A program made the position numbers and the translations under genes. Below the pieces are notes generated by a model. It worked only from the letters and a program-made list of their open reading frames with translations, was not told where the DNA came from and did not search any database. Below are positions 39,745-48,636 of a DNA stretch of 64,000 bases, piece by piece; positions within the stretch are counted from its first letter, which is position 1; each line of letters opens with the position of its first letter. The stretch covers positions 50,596-114,595 of the forward strand of contig WGNP01000011.1 of NCBI GenBank assembly GCA_016124495.1, given 5' to 3'. Origin of the DNA: Hyphomonas sp. GTDB lineage: Bacteria; Pseudomonadota; Alphaproteobacteria; Caulobacterales; Hyphomonadaceae.

Positions 39745-40692
39745 TCAGCCTGCCTCGCGGTACGCCGCGCGCTCCAACCGGTCATTGATGGCTTCGCCGA
39801 GACCCGTGAATGGGATCGGCGATACCGCAATGCGTTCGAACCGCGTGTCGAGACTGCGCAGCATCCCGAACAGGTTGGCGGCGGCTTCGACGAGGTCGCC
39901 AGAGGTCGACAGGCTGAGGTCTCCGGGCACCAGAGGTCCGAAGGCGAGGAAACCTTCACCGTCTTCCGGCGCGGCCGCATTCAGACGCAGGCGCGCCCTG
40001 GGGGCGTAGTGTGATTTCATCTGGCCGGGCGCATTGATCCCCGACTGGCCGGCATAGGCCCGCACGCTGCGGCCAAGTTTTGCTGAGATCGTCTCCGTCG
40101 CAAGACCGCCCGGCCGGAGCAGGACAGGTTCGCCATCATGAAAGCTGAGGATCGTGGATTCCATCCCGACAACGCACGGGCCACCATCGAGGATCAGGCT
40201 TATGCGTTCGCCCAGATCTTCCGCGACATGCTCGGCCCGGGTGGGGCTGACATGCCCGGAACGGTTCGCGGAAGGTGCAACGAGCGGGCGCCCGAATGCC
40301 TCGATCAGGGCCGCGGCCGCCCGGTGTCCGGGCCAGCGCACCGCCAGGGTCTCCAGACCCGCCCGGGCGAGATCGCAGACGCGGCCCTCGGCCCGGGCAG
40401 GAAGGACAAGGGTCATGGGCCCCGGCCAGAAGGCTTCGGCGCAGGTGCGCGCCAGCGGCGGGAACCCGGCCTCACGCTGCGCCATCTCCCAGGACGAGAC
40501 ATGCGCAATCAGCGGATTGAACCGGGGGCGCCCCTTGGCCTCGTACAATCGGGCCACGGCCTCCGGGTTGGCGGCATCTGCCGCGAGGCCATAGACGGTC
40601 TCGGTCGGCATCGCGACAAGGCCGCCCTCGCTGAGGATCTCGGCAGCAAGGGCAATCGTTTCGGGAAGGATGGGGACAATCGAGGCGGTCAT
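39745..40692 (-). CDS. L-threonylcarbamoyladenylate synthase (Sua5/YrdC/YciO type)
   Basis: A 315-aa Sua5-type enzyme. The N-terminal YrdC domain (about residues 1-200) contains PTETVYGLAADA and KGRPRFNPLIAHV, which bind ATP and threonine. A C-terminal Sua5 domain follows a linker with the SGINAPGQMKSHYAPRA motif. It makes threonylcarbamoyl-AMP from threonine, bicarbonate and ATP for t6A37 on ANN-decoding tRNAs. The partner TsaE is encoded at 16639-17091, and a t6A substrate, tRNA-Thr(UGU), is at 58969. It is convergent with DUF3126. Confidence 0.94.
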   Translation of the reverse strand: MTASIVPILPETIALAAEILSEGGLVAMPTETVYGLAADAANPEAVARLYEAKGRPRFNPLIAHVSSWEMAQREAGFPPLARTCAEAFWPGPMTLVLPARAEGRVCDLARAGLETLAVRWPGHRAAAALIEAFGRPLVAPSANRSGHVSPTRAEHVAEDLGERISLILDGGPCVVGMESTILSFHDGEPVLLRPGGLATETISAKLGRSVRAYAGQSGINAPGQMKSHYAPRARLRLNAAAPEDGEGFLAFGPLVPGDLSLSTSGDLVEAAANLFGMLRSLDTRFERIAVSPIPFTGLGEAINDRLERAAYREAG

Positions 40693-40735
40693 TGCGCGGC
40701 CTTACCACCGCCCGGCCCGGACACAAACGCGGCGC

Positions 40736-41932
40736 TTACGGTTTGCGCGTGGCTCTGCCCGAGATTTCGACGCTCACTTCGTCCGCGACGTATTGTGCTC
40801 CGGCGTCCGAGGCCTGTCCCAGATCCAGAGCCTTGCGCGAGAATTTTGCCGAACCCTCCAGGCGCGCTTCGTCCCCGTCGATGTCGAGCGTGAACGCCAG
40901 CGGCAGACTGACCGGCCTGCCCTTGAGGGTCACCGTCGCCGTCGCCTGGTATCCGGCGGCCACCTGCCTGAAATCACCCAGCTCAACCGTTGCCTGCGGA
41001 AACTCTGAAGCATTGAACCATTCGCGGCTCTTCAGGCTGTCGTCATAGAGCTTCTTACCCGTCCTGGCGGTGCGGGTATCGACCGATACCTGCACTTGCG
41101 ATCTTTCAAGCGCTTCCGGATAGAAAGCGACATCGGCTGTCCAGGCATCGAACACGCCTTCGAATTTCCTGCCCTCGTGCAGGCCGGAGAAGGCGATCTC
41201 GGATTTTTCGTAATCGACAATCCAGTTCGCCTGGACGCCGGTTCCTGAAGAGCCCGGTGGCTTGGGGCTGGGGTTTGCAGGTCCGGAGCCAAGCAAGGCG
41301 AAAGCCGCAATGGCGGCAAACAGCGCCGCGCTGCCACCGAAGGCGAACACGAAGCCTTTGGGCGGCAGGGCCGGCGGGTTTGTCCTGCCGAACAGGCCGG
41401 GGATCATCTTCTTGAGCACCCCATCTTCGGCGCCGATCTCGTGCTTCACCGCGCCGGCGACATGCAGTGCCAGAAGCGCGATGATTACCCAGGCGCCCTT
41501 GCTGTGAAAGAACTCGGTGAATTCGTACAGATCCTCGCCGATCAGCCCTTCGGTGAAGGGCAGGTGGGGCCAGCTGACAACGCCATAAAGCACCGTCGCA
41601 ACCTGGAAGGGCGAGACCGATACCATCAGCCAGCCGCCCAGCGGGATGGCGATCATCAAGACATAAAAAGCAATGTGGACGACATGCGAGGCGGTCTTTT
41701 CAATCCCGGGCATGCCCTCAGGCAGGAGCGGTGGCGGATTGGCAAACCGCCAGGCGAGCCGGGCAAGCGCCAGGAACAGGATCGTGATCCCGACCGACTT
41801 GTGAAGCTGGAACCGCGCCTCATTGTCCTCCATGTTCCAGCCCAGCCAGATCATGAACAGCAACAGCGCCGCCATGGCCCAGTGAAGGGCAATGGCGACG
41901 CCGGTATACCGTGAGGACGCTTCAGCGTTCAT
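40736..41932 (-). CDS. cytochrome b561 - YceI fusion protein
   Basis: A 398-aa two-domain protein. Residues 1-185 are a four-helix cytochrome b561 with the heme-ligand histidines in ALHWAM, LHKSVG, ASHVVHIAFY and LALHVAGAVKHE. A further helix (about 194-216) anchors it, and residues about 232-398 are a periplasmic YceI lipocalin-like domain. YceI proteins bind isoprenoid quinones, so the fusion suggests electron exchange between a membrane b-heme and a YceI-bound quinone or similar lipid. It follows a stand-alone YceI lipoprotein gene by 3 bp in the same operon. Confidence 0.9.
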   Translation of the reverse strand: MNAEASSRYTGVAIALHWAMAALLLFMIWLGWNMEDNEARFQLHKSVGITILFLALARLAWRFANPPPLLPEGMPGIEKTASHVVHIAFYVLMIAIPLGGWLMVSVSPFQVATVLYGVVSWPHLPFTEGLIGEDLYEFTEFFHSKGAWVIIALLALHVAGAVKHEIGAEDGVLKKMIPGLFGRTNPPALPPKGFVFAFGGSAALFAAIAAFALLGSGPANPSPKPPGSSGTGVQANWIVDYEKSEIAFSGLHEGRKFEGVFDAWTADVAFYPEALERSQVQVSVDTRTARTGKKLYDDSLKSREWFNASEFPQATVELGDFRQVAAGYQATATVTLKGRPVSLPLAFTLDIDGDEARLEGSAKFSRKALDLGQASDAGAQYVADEVSVEISGRATRKP

Positions 41933-41935
41933 GGG

Positions 41936-42649
41936 TTACGGGGCAACCACTTCGGCGAATTCGGCTTCAATGATCACTTCGACTTCATCCGCGATGTTAG
42001 GAATGTAGGCGCCCATGCCAAAGTCTGACCGCTTGAGCGTTGTGCTGGCGGAAAAACCGATCTTGTCCTGGTCCGGCGCCCAGGGCATCTGGGCGACGCC
42101 ATTATAGGTCACGTCCAGCGTTACCGGTTTGGTGACGCCCAGAAAGGTCAGGTCGCCAGTCACGGTGCCGGTGGTCGGGCTGGCCTGGGTCGCACTGGTC
42201 GACCTGAAGCTGATCTGCGGATGGGCGCCGGCGTTGAACCACTGCGCGTTCTTCGCAAGGTCTTCGTTCCAGCTCGCGAAACCACTGTCGGCATGGCCGG
42301 CCTTGTAGTCGCCCGGATAGTCCGTCTCGACCGAAAGCGGATCGATCGTTACCTCGACAGAATTTGCGGCAATGTCGGCCGGGTTGAAGTTGAGGGTTGC
42401 GTCAAACGACTTGAAGCGCGCGGTGTACTTCGCCAGTCCGAAATGGTTGACGCGCCACGTGATCGAGGCGTGCGTCGGATCGATCTTGTAGGTGGCAGCC
42501 TTGCCGTACGCGACTTCAGCGGCGGGAGCAGCTTCGGTCGTTGCCGCTTCAGCGGCGGGAGCGGCCGTTTCCGGTGATGCAGCCGGCGCGGAGGCCGGGG
42601 TGCAGGCGGCGAGAACGAGTGCGCTCGCGGAAATCAGGAAAAGTCTCAT
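41936..42649 (-). CDS. YceI family lipoprotein
   Basis: A 237-aa YceI-family protein with a lipoprotein signal: the lipobox LVLAAC puts the lipidated Cys near residue 16. An Ala/Glu/Thr/Pro-rich linker (about 17-50) follows, and then the YceI beta barrel (KIDPTHASITWRVNHFGLAK onward). YceI barrels bind polyprenyl lipids such as ubiquinone. TTTGGAGACG lies before the chosen ATG at 42649; the upstream ATG at 42673 would spoil the signal. It is first gene of a two-gene operon with the b561-YceI fusion, implying a shared periplasmic role. Confidence 0.93.
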   Translation of the reverse strand: MRLFLISASALVLAACTPASAPAASPETAAPAAEAATTEAAPAAEVAYGKAATYKIDPTHASITWRVNHFGLAKYTARFKSFDATLNFNPADIAANSVEVTIDPLSVETDYPGDYKAGHADSGFASWNEDLAKNAQWFNAGAHPQISFRSTSATQASPTTGTVTGDLTFLGVTKPVTLDVTYNGVAQMPWAPDQDKIGFSASTTLKRSDFGMGAYIPNIADEVEVIIEAEFAEVVAP

Positions 42650-42768
42650 TGTCTTCGTCTCCAAAATGCCCAACGGGTCGAGCTATCAAGTAGCGCAGAC
42701 TTTTCGCGCGTGCATCTACTAAGCTATCACCTGCCACGCATAACGCCTATCCACGACACGGAATTCTG

Positions 42769-44541
42769 ATGGCCTACGACGCCCCAATCGAGGAAATTGA
42801 GTTCTCTCTCAAGGAGATAGCGCAGATCGGAAAGCTGGCGGGGCTTCCCGGCCTGGGGGCGTATGACGCCGATATTATCCGCCCGATCCTGGAAGAAGCC
42901 GGCAAACTCGCCCGCGACGTGCTGGCACCGCTGAACCCGACAGGCGATTCGCAAGGCGCCAGGCTGGGCGATGAGGGGGTCATCGCACCCGATGGCTTCA
43001 AGGCTGCGTATGAAGCTTTCCGGCAGGGCGGATGGATGGGTCTTGCCGCTCCCGAAGCGTGGGGCGGGCAGGGGCTGCCGCGTGCCCTGGCCCTCGGCGT
43101 CATGGAGATTTTCCATTCGGCCAACATGGCGTTCGGCCTTTGTCCGATGCTGACCTATGGCGCGGTCGAGGCCCTGCTGGCGCACGGCACCGCCGAACAG
43201 AAACAGATATACCTCCCGAAACTCGTCGCCGGCGACTGGACGGGCACGATGAACCTGACCGAGCCTCAGGCGGGCAGCGATGTCGGTGCGCTCACCACAA
43301 GGGCGGCGCCGAATGCGGATGGCAGCTACGCCATCACCGGCCAGAAAATATACATCACCTGGGGCGACCACGACCTCGCCGGGAACATCATCCACATGGT
43401 GCTTGCCCGCCTTCCGGGTGCGCCGAAGGGATCAAAGGGCATTTCGCTCTTCCTCGTCCCGAAGGTCCTCGTCAACGCAGACGGATCGCCCGGCGCGCGC
43501 AATGCAGTGCGCTGTATCGGCCTGGAGAAGAAAATCGGAATTCATGCCAGCCCGACCTGCGTGATGGAGTATGCAGGCGCGACCGGCTGGCTGATCGGGG
43601 AAGCCAACAAGGGCCTCGCCTGCATGTTCACGATGATGAATTCAGCGCGGCTGAATGTCGGGCTGGAAGGCGTCGGCGTCGGGGAGGCGGCCTACCAGGC
43701 GGCCTTCAGCTACGCGAAGGACCGCAGGCAGGGTAACGCTGAGGGCGTCTCAGGCCCCGCGCCGATCCTTCACCACGCGGACGTACGGCGTACACTGATC
43801 ACCATGCGTGCCCGCGTCGCGGCTGCAAGGGCCATCTGCTACGCCTGCGGCGTTTCCGCAGACCTGGCGCATGCCTCCGATGTGCCATCGGTGCGCACAG
43901 CCGCCAGGGCGCGCGAAGACCTGCTGACGCCCATCGCGAAGGCCTGGAGCACCGACATGGGTGTTGATGTCGCCAGCCTCGGCGTGCAGGTGCATGGCGG
44001 TATGGGCTTCATGAACGACACGCTTGCCGCGCAGCTCTACCGCGATGCCCGGATAGCGCCGATCTACGAGGGTACCAACGGCATCCAGGCGATCGATCTC
44101 GTCGGGCGGAAGATCGCCGCCAATGGCGGCGCCTCGATGCGCGCCATGCTGACCGAAATCGACGAAACCGTCCGGGCTTCCCGGTCCACCAACAATCCGC
44201 AGTTTGTTCAGCTGGCGGAGCGTCTCTGGGCCGCTTCTAGGGCTTTGGCGGACGCGACAGACTGGATACTTGCCCGCATGAAATCAGAGGAACAGGACAA
44301 GGCGCTCGCCGGGGCGACAGCCTATCTGGCGCTCGCTGGCGACGTGATCGGCGGCCATTTCCTCGTCCGCGCCGCGCTGGCGGCGCGCCAGAAGGATCCG
44401 GATTTCCGTGCCCGGCAGATGGCACTGGCAGGCTTCTTCGCCGAGACGTCGCTCGCCTCTGCGCCCGGCCGCGTAGCCGGCATCACTGAAGGCGGCGACC
44501 GGTTCCTCGACAACAGCCGCGCACTCTTTGGGATCGATTAG
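42769..44541 (+). CDS. acyl-CoA dehydrogenase, DmdC-like (long form)
   Basis: A 590-aa acyl-CoA dehydrogenase with the N-terminal extension and extra C-terminal helical domain of the 3-methylmercaptopropionyl-CoA dehydrogenase (DmdC) and PA0506 group. The FAD-binding block is MNLTEPQAGSDVGAL, the active-site region includes QLYRDARIAPIYEGTNGIQA, and VQVHGGMGFM is the ETF/FAD signature near the C-terminus. It feeds electrons to ETF. The substrate, methylmercaptopropionyl-CoA or an ordinary fatty acyl-CoA, cannot be decided. The pseudouridine synthase gene follows after 3 bp. Confidence 0.9.
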   Translation: MAYDAPIEEIEFSLKEIAQIGKLAGLPGLGAYDADIIRPILEEAGKLARDVLAPLNPTGDSQGARLGDEGVIAPDGFKAAYEAFRQGGWMGLAAPEAWGGQGLPRALALGVMEIFHSANMAFGLCPMLTYGAVEALLAHGTAEQKQIYLPKLVAGDWTGTMNLTEPQAGSDVGALTTRAAPNADGSYAITGQKIYITWGDHDLAGNIIHMVLARLPGAPKGSKGISLFLVPKVLVNADGSPGARNAVRCIGLEKKIGIHASPTCVMEYAGATGWLIGEANKGLACMFTMMNSARLNVGLEGVGVGEAAYQAAFSYAKDRRQGNAEGVSGPAPILHHADVRRTLITMRARVAAARAICYACGVSADLAHASDVPSVRTAARAREDLLTPIAKAWSTDMGVDVASLGVQVHGGMGFMNDTLAAQLYRDARIAPIYEGTNGIQAIDLVGRKIAANGGASMRAMLTEIDETVRASRSTNNPQFVQLAERLWAASRALADATDWILARMKSEEQDKALAGATAYLALAGDVIGGHFLVRAALAARQKDPDFRARQMALAGFFAETSLASAPGRVAGITEGGDRFLDNSRALFGID

Positions 44542-44544
44542 ACC

Positions 44545-45513
44545 ATGGCCGCCTGGACGAAGACCTATGACGGCGCAGAGCCTGTGCGCATCAACAAGTG
44601 GCTGGCGCTGGAAGGCGTGTGCTCGCGCCGTGAAGCCGATGCCCTGATCGAACAGGGGCTCGTCGAGATCGACGGCAAGCCGGTCACCGAACTCGGTGAG
44701 CGGATCGTCCCGGGACAGATGATCAGGCTGAATTCCAAGGCTGCGCAGAAGCTCGACAGCCAGCTCTCGATCGTCCTCAACAAACCCGTCGGCTACGTCT
44801 CGGGGACACCCGAGCCCGGAGAGACACCTGCTATCCGCCTGATCACCAAAGCGACGCTGAAAGGCGAAGCGCATGCGATCCCGGGGCGCAACAACAAGAT
44901 GGCGCCCCTCGGCCGGCTCGACAAGGACTCGCGCGGCCTGCTGATCCTGTCGGAGGACGGCGTGCTGGCGAAAGCCGTCATTGGCCCGCTGAGCGAAGTC
45001 GACAAGGAATACGTGGTCAAAGTTCTGGGCGAGATCACGCCGGAAAAACTTGCCCTCCTCCGGCATGGCCTCGAACTCGATGGCCGCAGGCTTCGCCCCG
45101 CCAAGGTCAACGCCGAAGGCCGGGACACGCTCCGGTTCGTGCTCTCAGAAGGCCGCAACCGCCAGATCCGGCGGATGTGTTCGCTCGTCCATCTGCGCGT
45201 GGCCGACCTCCAGCGCGTCCGCGTCGGCCCGGTAGAACTCGGCAATCTGCCGGAAGGCAGATGGCGCCCGCTCAGCCACAAGGAACGCGCGGCCCTGATC
45301 GCTGCCAGCGTCGGCAAGGCGGCGCAGGCCAGGTCGGCGGAGAAAGCACCTGCACCGGGGCCGAAAGCGCGCAAGTCGTCTTCCGGGAAATCCAGGGAAG
45401 TCGCCTCGGAACTGGCCCCGAAAGTACCCTACCGCACCCGCAATTACGGCCTGACCGGGGAAGGCTTCCGGCGCACCCGGCTGCCCCCGCGGCCCCGCAA
45501 CCCGATCAAATAG
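44545..45513 (+). CDS. rRNA pseudouridine synthase (RluF-like)
   Basis: A 322-aa RsuA/RluB/E/F-family pseudouridine synthase. The N-terminal S4 RNA-binding domain is RINKWLALEGVCSRREADAL (about residues 12-31). The catalytic Asp is in GRLDKDSRGLLIL (about 126-138), and EGRNRQIRRMC is the C-terminal motif. The KPVGYVSG segment and overall pattern favour RluF (23S rRNA U2604) over RluB or RsuA, but the rRNA position is inference. The last 70 residues are a Lys/Arg/Pro-rich tail. The start follows the dehydrogenase stop by 3 bp. Confidence 0.88.
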   Translation: MAAWTKTYDGAEPVRINKWLALEGVCSRREADALIEQGLVEIDGKPVTELGERIVPGQMIRLNSKAAQKLDSQLSIVLNKPVGYVSGTPEPGETPAIRLITKATLKGEAHAIPGRNNKMAPLGRLDKDSRGLLILSEDGVLAKAVIGPLSEVDKEYVVKVLGEITPEKLALLRHGLELDGRRLRPAKVNAEGRDTLRFVLSEGRNRQIRRMCSLVHLRVADLQRVRVGPVELGNLPEGRWRPLSHKERAALIAASVGKAAQARSAEKAPAPGPKARKSSSGKSREVASELAPKVPYRTRNYGLTGEGFRRTRLPPRPRNPIK

Positions 45514-45566
45514 CATTCCCCTGCGTGACGGCTCGACGGGCCCTCTTGGCCGGGTATCGTCCCGGG

Positions 45567-46652
45567 ATGGATGGATTTGAATACGTACCGACCAGCCGTT
45601 TCGGGCTGGATTACCCCTTCGGGGAGGCGACGCCGGGCCTGGCCGGGACGATCACGGTCGCGCCGGGGATCGAATGGGTGCGCATGCCGCTGCCCTTCTC
45701 GCTGAAGTTCATCAATCTCTGGCTCATCGATGACGGTGACAGCTGGACCATCGTCGACACCGGCCTGCCGCTGCCGGAGACCAAGTCCGCCTGGCGCCAG
45801 CTGCTTGATGCGCGCGTCACGGCGCAGAAGCCGCTGAAGCGCGTCATTGTCACCCACATGCATCCCGACCATGTCGGCAGCGCCGGCTGGCTCTGCCACA
45901 AGTACGGCGCCGAACTCTGGATGAGCCGCCTGGAATACATCACCTGCCGGATGCTGGTGGCCGATACCGGCCGGCAGGCCCCGCCGGTGGCGATCGAATT
46001 CTACCGCCAGTCCGGCTGGGGCGAGGCGGCGCTGGAAAACTACAGGTCGCGCTTCGGCGGGTTCGGCCGGGGCGTGAGCCTGATGCCGGATGCCTACCAC
46101 CGGCTGTCAGACGGCGACGTGTTCGAGATGGCTGGCGCGACCTGGCAGGTCATCATGGGCGCAGGCCACTCGCCCGAGCATGCCTGCCTTTACTGTCCGG
46201 AGCGCAATATCCTGATCTCCGGCGACCAGATCCTGCCGCGCATCTCGTCGAACGTGTCGGTCCACCCGACGGAACCGGACGCCGATCCGCTGGCCGAATG
46301 GCTGGAGAGTTGCCGGAAGTTGCTGAAAGCCCTGCCGGAAGACTGCCTCGTCCTGCCTGCCCACAACGAGCCCTTCACCGGTGCCCACAAGCGCCTGCAG
46401 CACCTGATCGACGGTCACGAAACGGCGCTCACGCGTCTTCGCAAGCGCCTGGACAAGGGGCCCGTCAAAGTGCTCGAAACCTTCGTCTCCGTGTTCGGCC
46501 GGGCGATTGAGGGCGATGAACTGAGCATGGCCACCGGTGAGGCGCTCGCGCACCTGAATTACCTCAGACACCGGGGTGAACTGGTGATTTCCCGCTCCGA
46601 AAGCGGCGTGGCACTTTACAATCTGGCTCATGTCGCCCAACCGGGCGAATAG
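45567..46652 (+). CDS. MBL-fold metallo-hydrolase
   Basis: A 361-aa metallo-beta-lactamase-fold hydrolase with the zinc motif VTHMHPDHVG (about residues 91-100). GAGHSPEHACLYCPERN supplies the third histidine and ISGDQILPRISSNV the bridging Asp. A C-terminal winged-helix-like region (about 270-361) is typical of the large MBL group that includes LACTB2-like proteins. Substrate unknown. The frame is open upstream to 45177 inside the previous gene; the ATG at 45567 starts the recognisable protein. Confidence 0.87.
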   Translation: MDGFEYVPTSRFGLDYPFGEATPGLAGTITVAPGIEWVRMPLPFSLKFINLWLIDDGDSWTIVDTGLPLPETKSAWRQLLDARVTAQKPLKRVIVTHMHPDHVGSAGWLCHKYGAELWMSRLEYITCRMLVADTGRQAPPVAIEFYRQSGWGEAALENYRSRFGGFGRGVSLMPDAYHRLSDGDVFEMAGATWQVIMGAGHSPEHACLYCPERNILISGDQILPRISSNVSVHPTEPDADPLAEWLESCRKLLKALPEDCLVLPAHNEPFTGAHKRLQHLIDGHETALTRLRKRLDKGPVKVLETFVSVFGRAIEGDELSMATGEALAHLNYLRHRGELVISRSESGVALYNLAHVAQPGE

Positions 46653-46730
46653 CAGTCTGACCCGGTATTTCGCCTTCGCAGAGCCTTACCTTTTCGTCTA
46701 AGACTGGCGCGCAAGCGGATTCTTGAGGTT

Positions 46731-47582
46731 ATGATGCCGAGCCAAATCGACGCCCAGGCCCAACCGGCGGCGCCGGCGTCCACCTGGGAAAAGGTCAAAC
46801 GGGAGCTTAAGGAGTGGGCTGCCACACTGGCTATCGTTGCGCCGGCGTTCCTGCTGTTCACCGGCCTTGCCTACGAACAGCGCGTGATCCCGTCCGAAAG
46901 CATGGTGCCGACACTGGAAGTCGGCGACCGCGTAGCCGTCGCAAAGTTTGCCTATGGATACGGGCGCTATTCTCTCCCGCTCAGCCTCGGCCGTTACCTG
47001 CCGCTCGGCGAAGGCCGGTTTTTCCCCGGCACGCCGGAGCGCGGCGAAGTGGTGGTCTTCGAGCATACCCATTCCGACCGCGTGATGATCAAGCGTATCG
47101 TCGGCCTGCCGGGCGACACGGTGCAGATCCTGGGCGAGACCCTGATCATCAACGGTGAGCCGGTGGAGTCGGAATTTGTCCGCGACGTGCGCTATGCGCC
47201 TGACAAGGAAGTAGTGATTGAACAGGTTCAGGAATGGACCGAGACGATCGGTGACCGGACCTGGACGACCCACAGGGGCCTTCGGGGCCGCCCGGTATCG
47301 GACACGTTGCTCTTTGTCGTGCCGGAAGATCACCTGTTCCTGATCGGCGACAACCGCAACAACTCCTATGACAGCCGGGAACTCTCAGGCCATTGCCCGC
47401 CCATCAATGGCGTGGTCGACCGTGCAGGCTGCCCGCTTCGCGGCGATGCGGATGATGCCTCCGTCGGCTTTGTGCCGACGGATCACCTCATCGGACGCGC
47501 AGATACGGTGCTTCTGACCTTCCACCGCTGCAAGCTGCAGGACGGCGAGGCGTGCCAGAAGCGTGTCTGGCGCGGGCTCTAG
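46731..47582 (+). CDS. lepB: signal peptidase I
   Basis: A 283-aa type I signal peptidase (S26A), which removes Sec/Tat signal peptides at the outer face of the inner membrane. One N-terminal transmembrane segment (ATLAIVAPAFLLFTGLAYEQ, about residues 26-45) precedes the catalytic Ser in PSESMVPTL (box B). The catalytic Lys lies in VMIKRIVGLPGD (box D), and GDNRNNSYDSR is box E. GAGG lies just before the ATG pair at 46731/46734. The alphaproteobacterial insertion between boxes D and E is present. Confidence 0.94.
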   Translation: MMPSQIDAQAQPAAPASTWEKVKRELKEWAATLAIVAPAFLLFTGLAYEQRVIPSESMVPTLEVGDRVAVAKFAYGYGRYSLPLSLGRYLPLGEGRFFPGTPERGEVVVFEHTHSDRVMIKRIVGLPGDTVQILGETLIINGEPVESEFVRDVRYAPDKEVVIEQVQEWTETIGDRTWTTHRGLRGRPVSDTLLFVVPEDHLFLIGDNRNNSYDSRELSGHCPPINGVVDRAGCPLRGDADDASVGFVPTDHLIGRADTVLLTFHRCKLQDGEACQKRVWRGL

Positions 47583-47611
47583 TTTAACCCGCCGCTCTGC
47601 AGGCTTCGCGC

Positions 47612-47628
47612 TTGCCCGGAACGGGCAA
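47612..47628 (+). terminator. probable hairpin terminator after lepB
   Basis: TTGCCCG-GAA-CGGGCAA, a perfect 7-bp GC-rich stem with a GAA triloop, 30 bp past the lepB stop. No T-tract follows. Confidence 0.45.
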
Positions 47629-47687
47629 CGCCGTTAGTCGGAAGAGGCGGGCGAGAAGGCTTGCTTGAACCATTCGGGGGAAGGACG

Positions 47688-48290
47688 ATGCCAGACACGA
47701 CATCGGCCGGGTCGCCGCGCGGACCCATCATCATCTCCCGCCATGGCCGTCCTGCGCTTGACCGCCAGGCCGGACCAAGGCTCGGCTGGCGTGACTATGT
47801 CGGCTGGTGGGATCGATACGAAGCAGGCCCGCTTGCCGATGGCCAGAAAGCGCCGCAAGCCCTGATGGACCTCGTCGCGGACGCCGAAGTGGTGTTTGCG
47901 TCGGGCCGGCTGAGAGCCCAGCAAACCGCCGGCATCGCCCTGCCGCACAAGATTGCCGCGCATGATCCCGTGTTCAATGAAGCCACGCTGCCGCCGCCGA
48001 AGCTGGCCGGTGTGAAGGCCCTGCCGAAAACGTGGAATGTGCTGGCGCGAACGGCCTGGCTGGCCGGACACAGCATTGGCGGCGAAAACTCGAAAGAGGC
48101 GCGCCTGCGGGCCAGGATTGCCGCGCTGCGGCTGCATGAGGCCTCCGCGCAGGGAAAGGTCTACCTGGCCGCCCATGGCTGGTTCAACAGGATGCTCCGG
48201 CCGGAACTGCGCCAGCTTGGCTGGGTCTGCGCGCAGGATGGCGGAGACCACTACTGGAGTTACCGCGTCTACACCTATCGCGGGCGATAA
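47688..48290 (+). CDS. histidine phosphatase family protein
   Basis: A 200-aa histidine phosphatase (phosphoglycerate mutase-like) with the RHG motif in IIISRHGRPALD (about residues 15-26), where His is the phosphate acceptor. The second catalytic His is in AAHGWFNRML. GGGGGAAGGACG before the ATG at 47688 fixes the start; the frame's earlier TTG at 47661 is rejected. It stands directly before xseB-ispA-dxs in the same direction. Substrate unknown. Confidence 0.86.
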   Translation: MPDTTSAGSPRGPIIISRHGRPALDRQAGPRLGWRDYVGWWDRYEAGPLADGQKAPQALMDLVADAEVVFASGRLRAQQTAGIALPHKIAAHDPVFNEATLPPPKLAGVKALPKTWNVLARTAWLAGHSIGGENSKEARLRARIAALRLHEASAQGKVYLAAHGWFNRMLRPELRQLGWVCAQDGGDHYWSYRVYTYRGR

Positions 48291-48366
48291 TACGGCCGGT
48301 GGCCTGTATTTTGGTTGTCGGTCCCGGCCGGTGGCTCTAGAACTTTCAGGAAGCGGCGGGAGCAGG

Positions 48367-48621
48367 ATGCCAGACATGGCTGAGACCAGGACCAAACCGG
48401 TCGACAAGATGACCTTCGAGGAAGCTCTCGCGGAGCTCGAGGGCATCGTGCGCCAGCTCGAAACGGGCGACGTCGAACTTGAAAAGTCGATCGCCATCTA
48501 TGAGCGCGGCGCGGCGCTGAAGGCGCATTGCGAAGGGCGCCTCAGGTCTGCGGAACTGAAGGTCGAGCAGATCGTGCAGGGCACCAGCGGCCCGGTCACC
48601 GAACCTGCAGCGTTCGACTGA
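48367..48621 (+). CDS. xseB: exodeoxyribonuclease VII small subunit
   Basis: An 84-aa XseB. The family core KMTFEEALAELEGIVRQLET followed by GDVELEKSIAIYERG (about residues 14-48) forms the helical hairpin that binds XseA. The start at 48367 has GGGAG seven bases upstream; an ATG three codons later is possible. It begins the classical xseB-ispA-dxs cluster. The large subunit gene xseA is elsewhere. Confidence 0.95.
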   Translation: MPDMAETRTKPVDKMTFEEALAELEGIVRQLETGDVELEKSIAIYERGAALKAHCEGRLRSAELKVEQIVQGTSGPVTEPAAFD

Positions 48622-48636
48622 GAGTTCTAACAGGCA

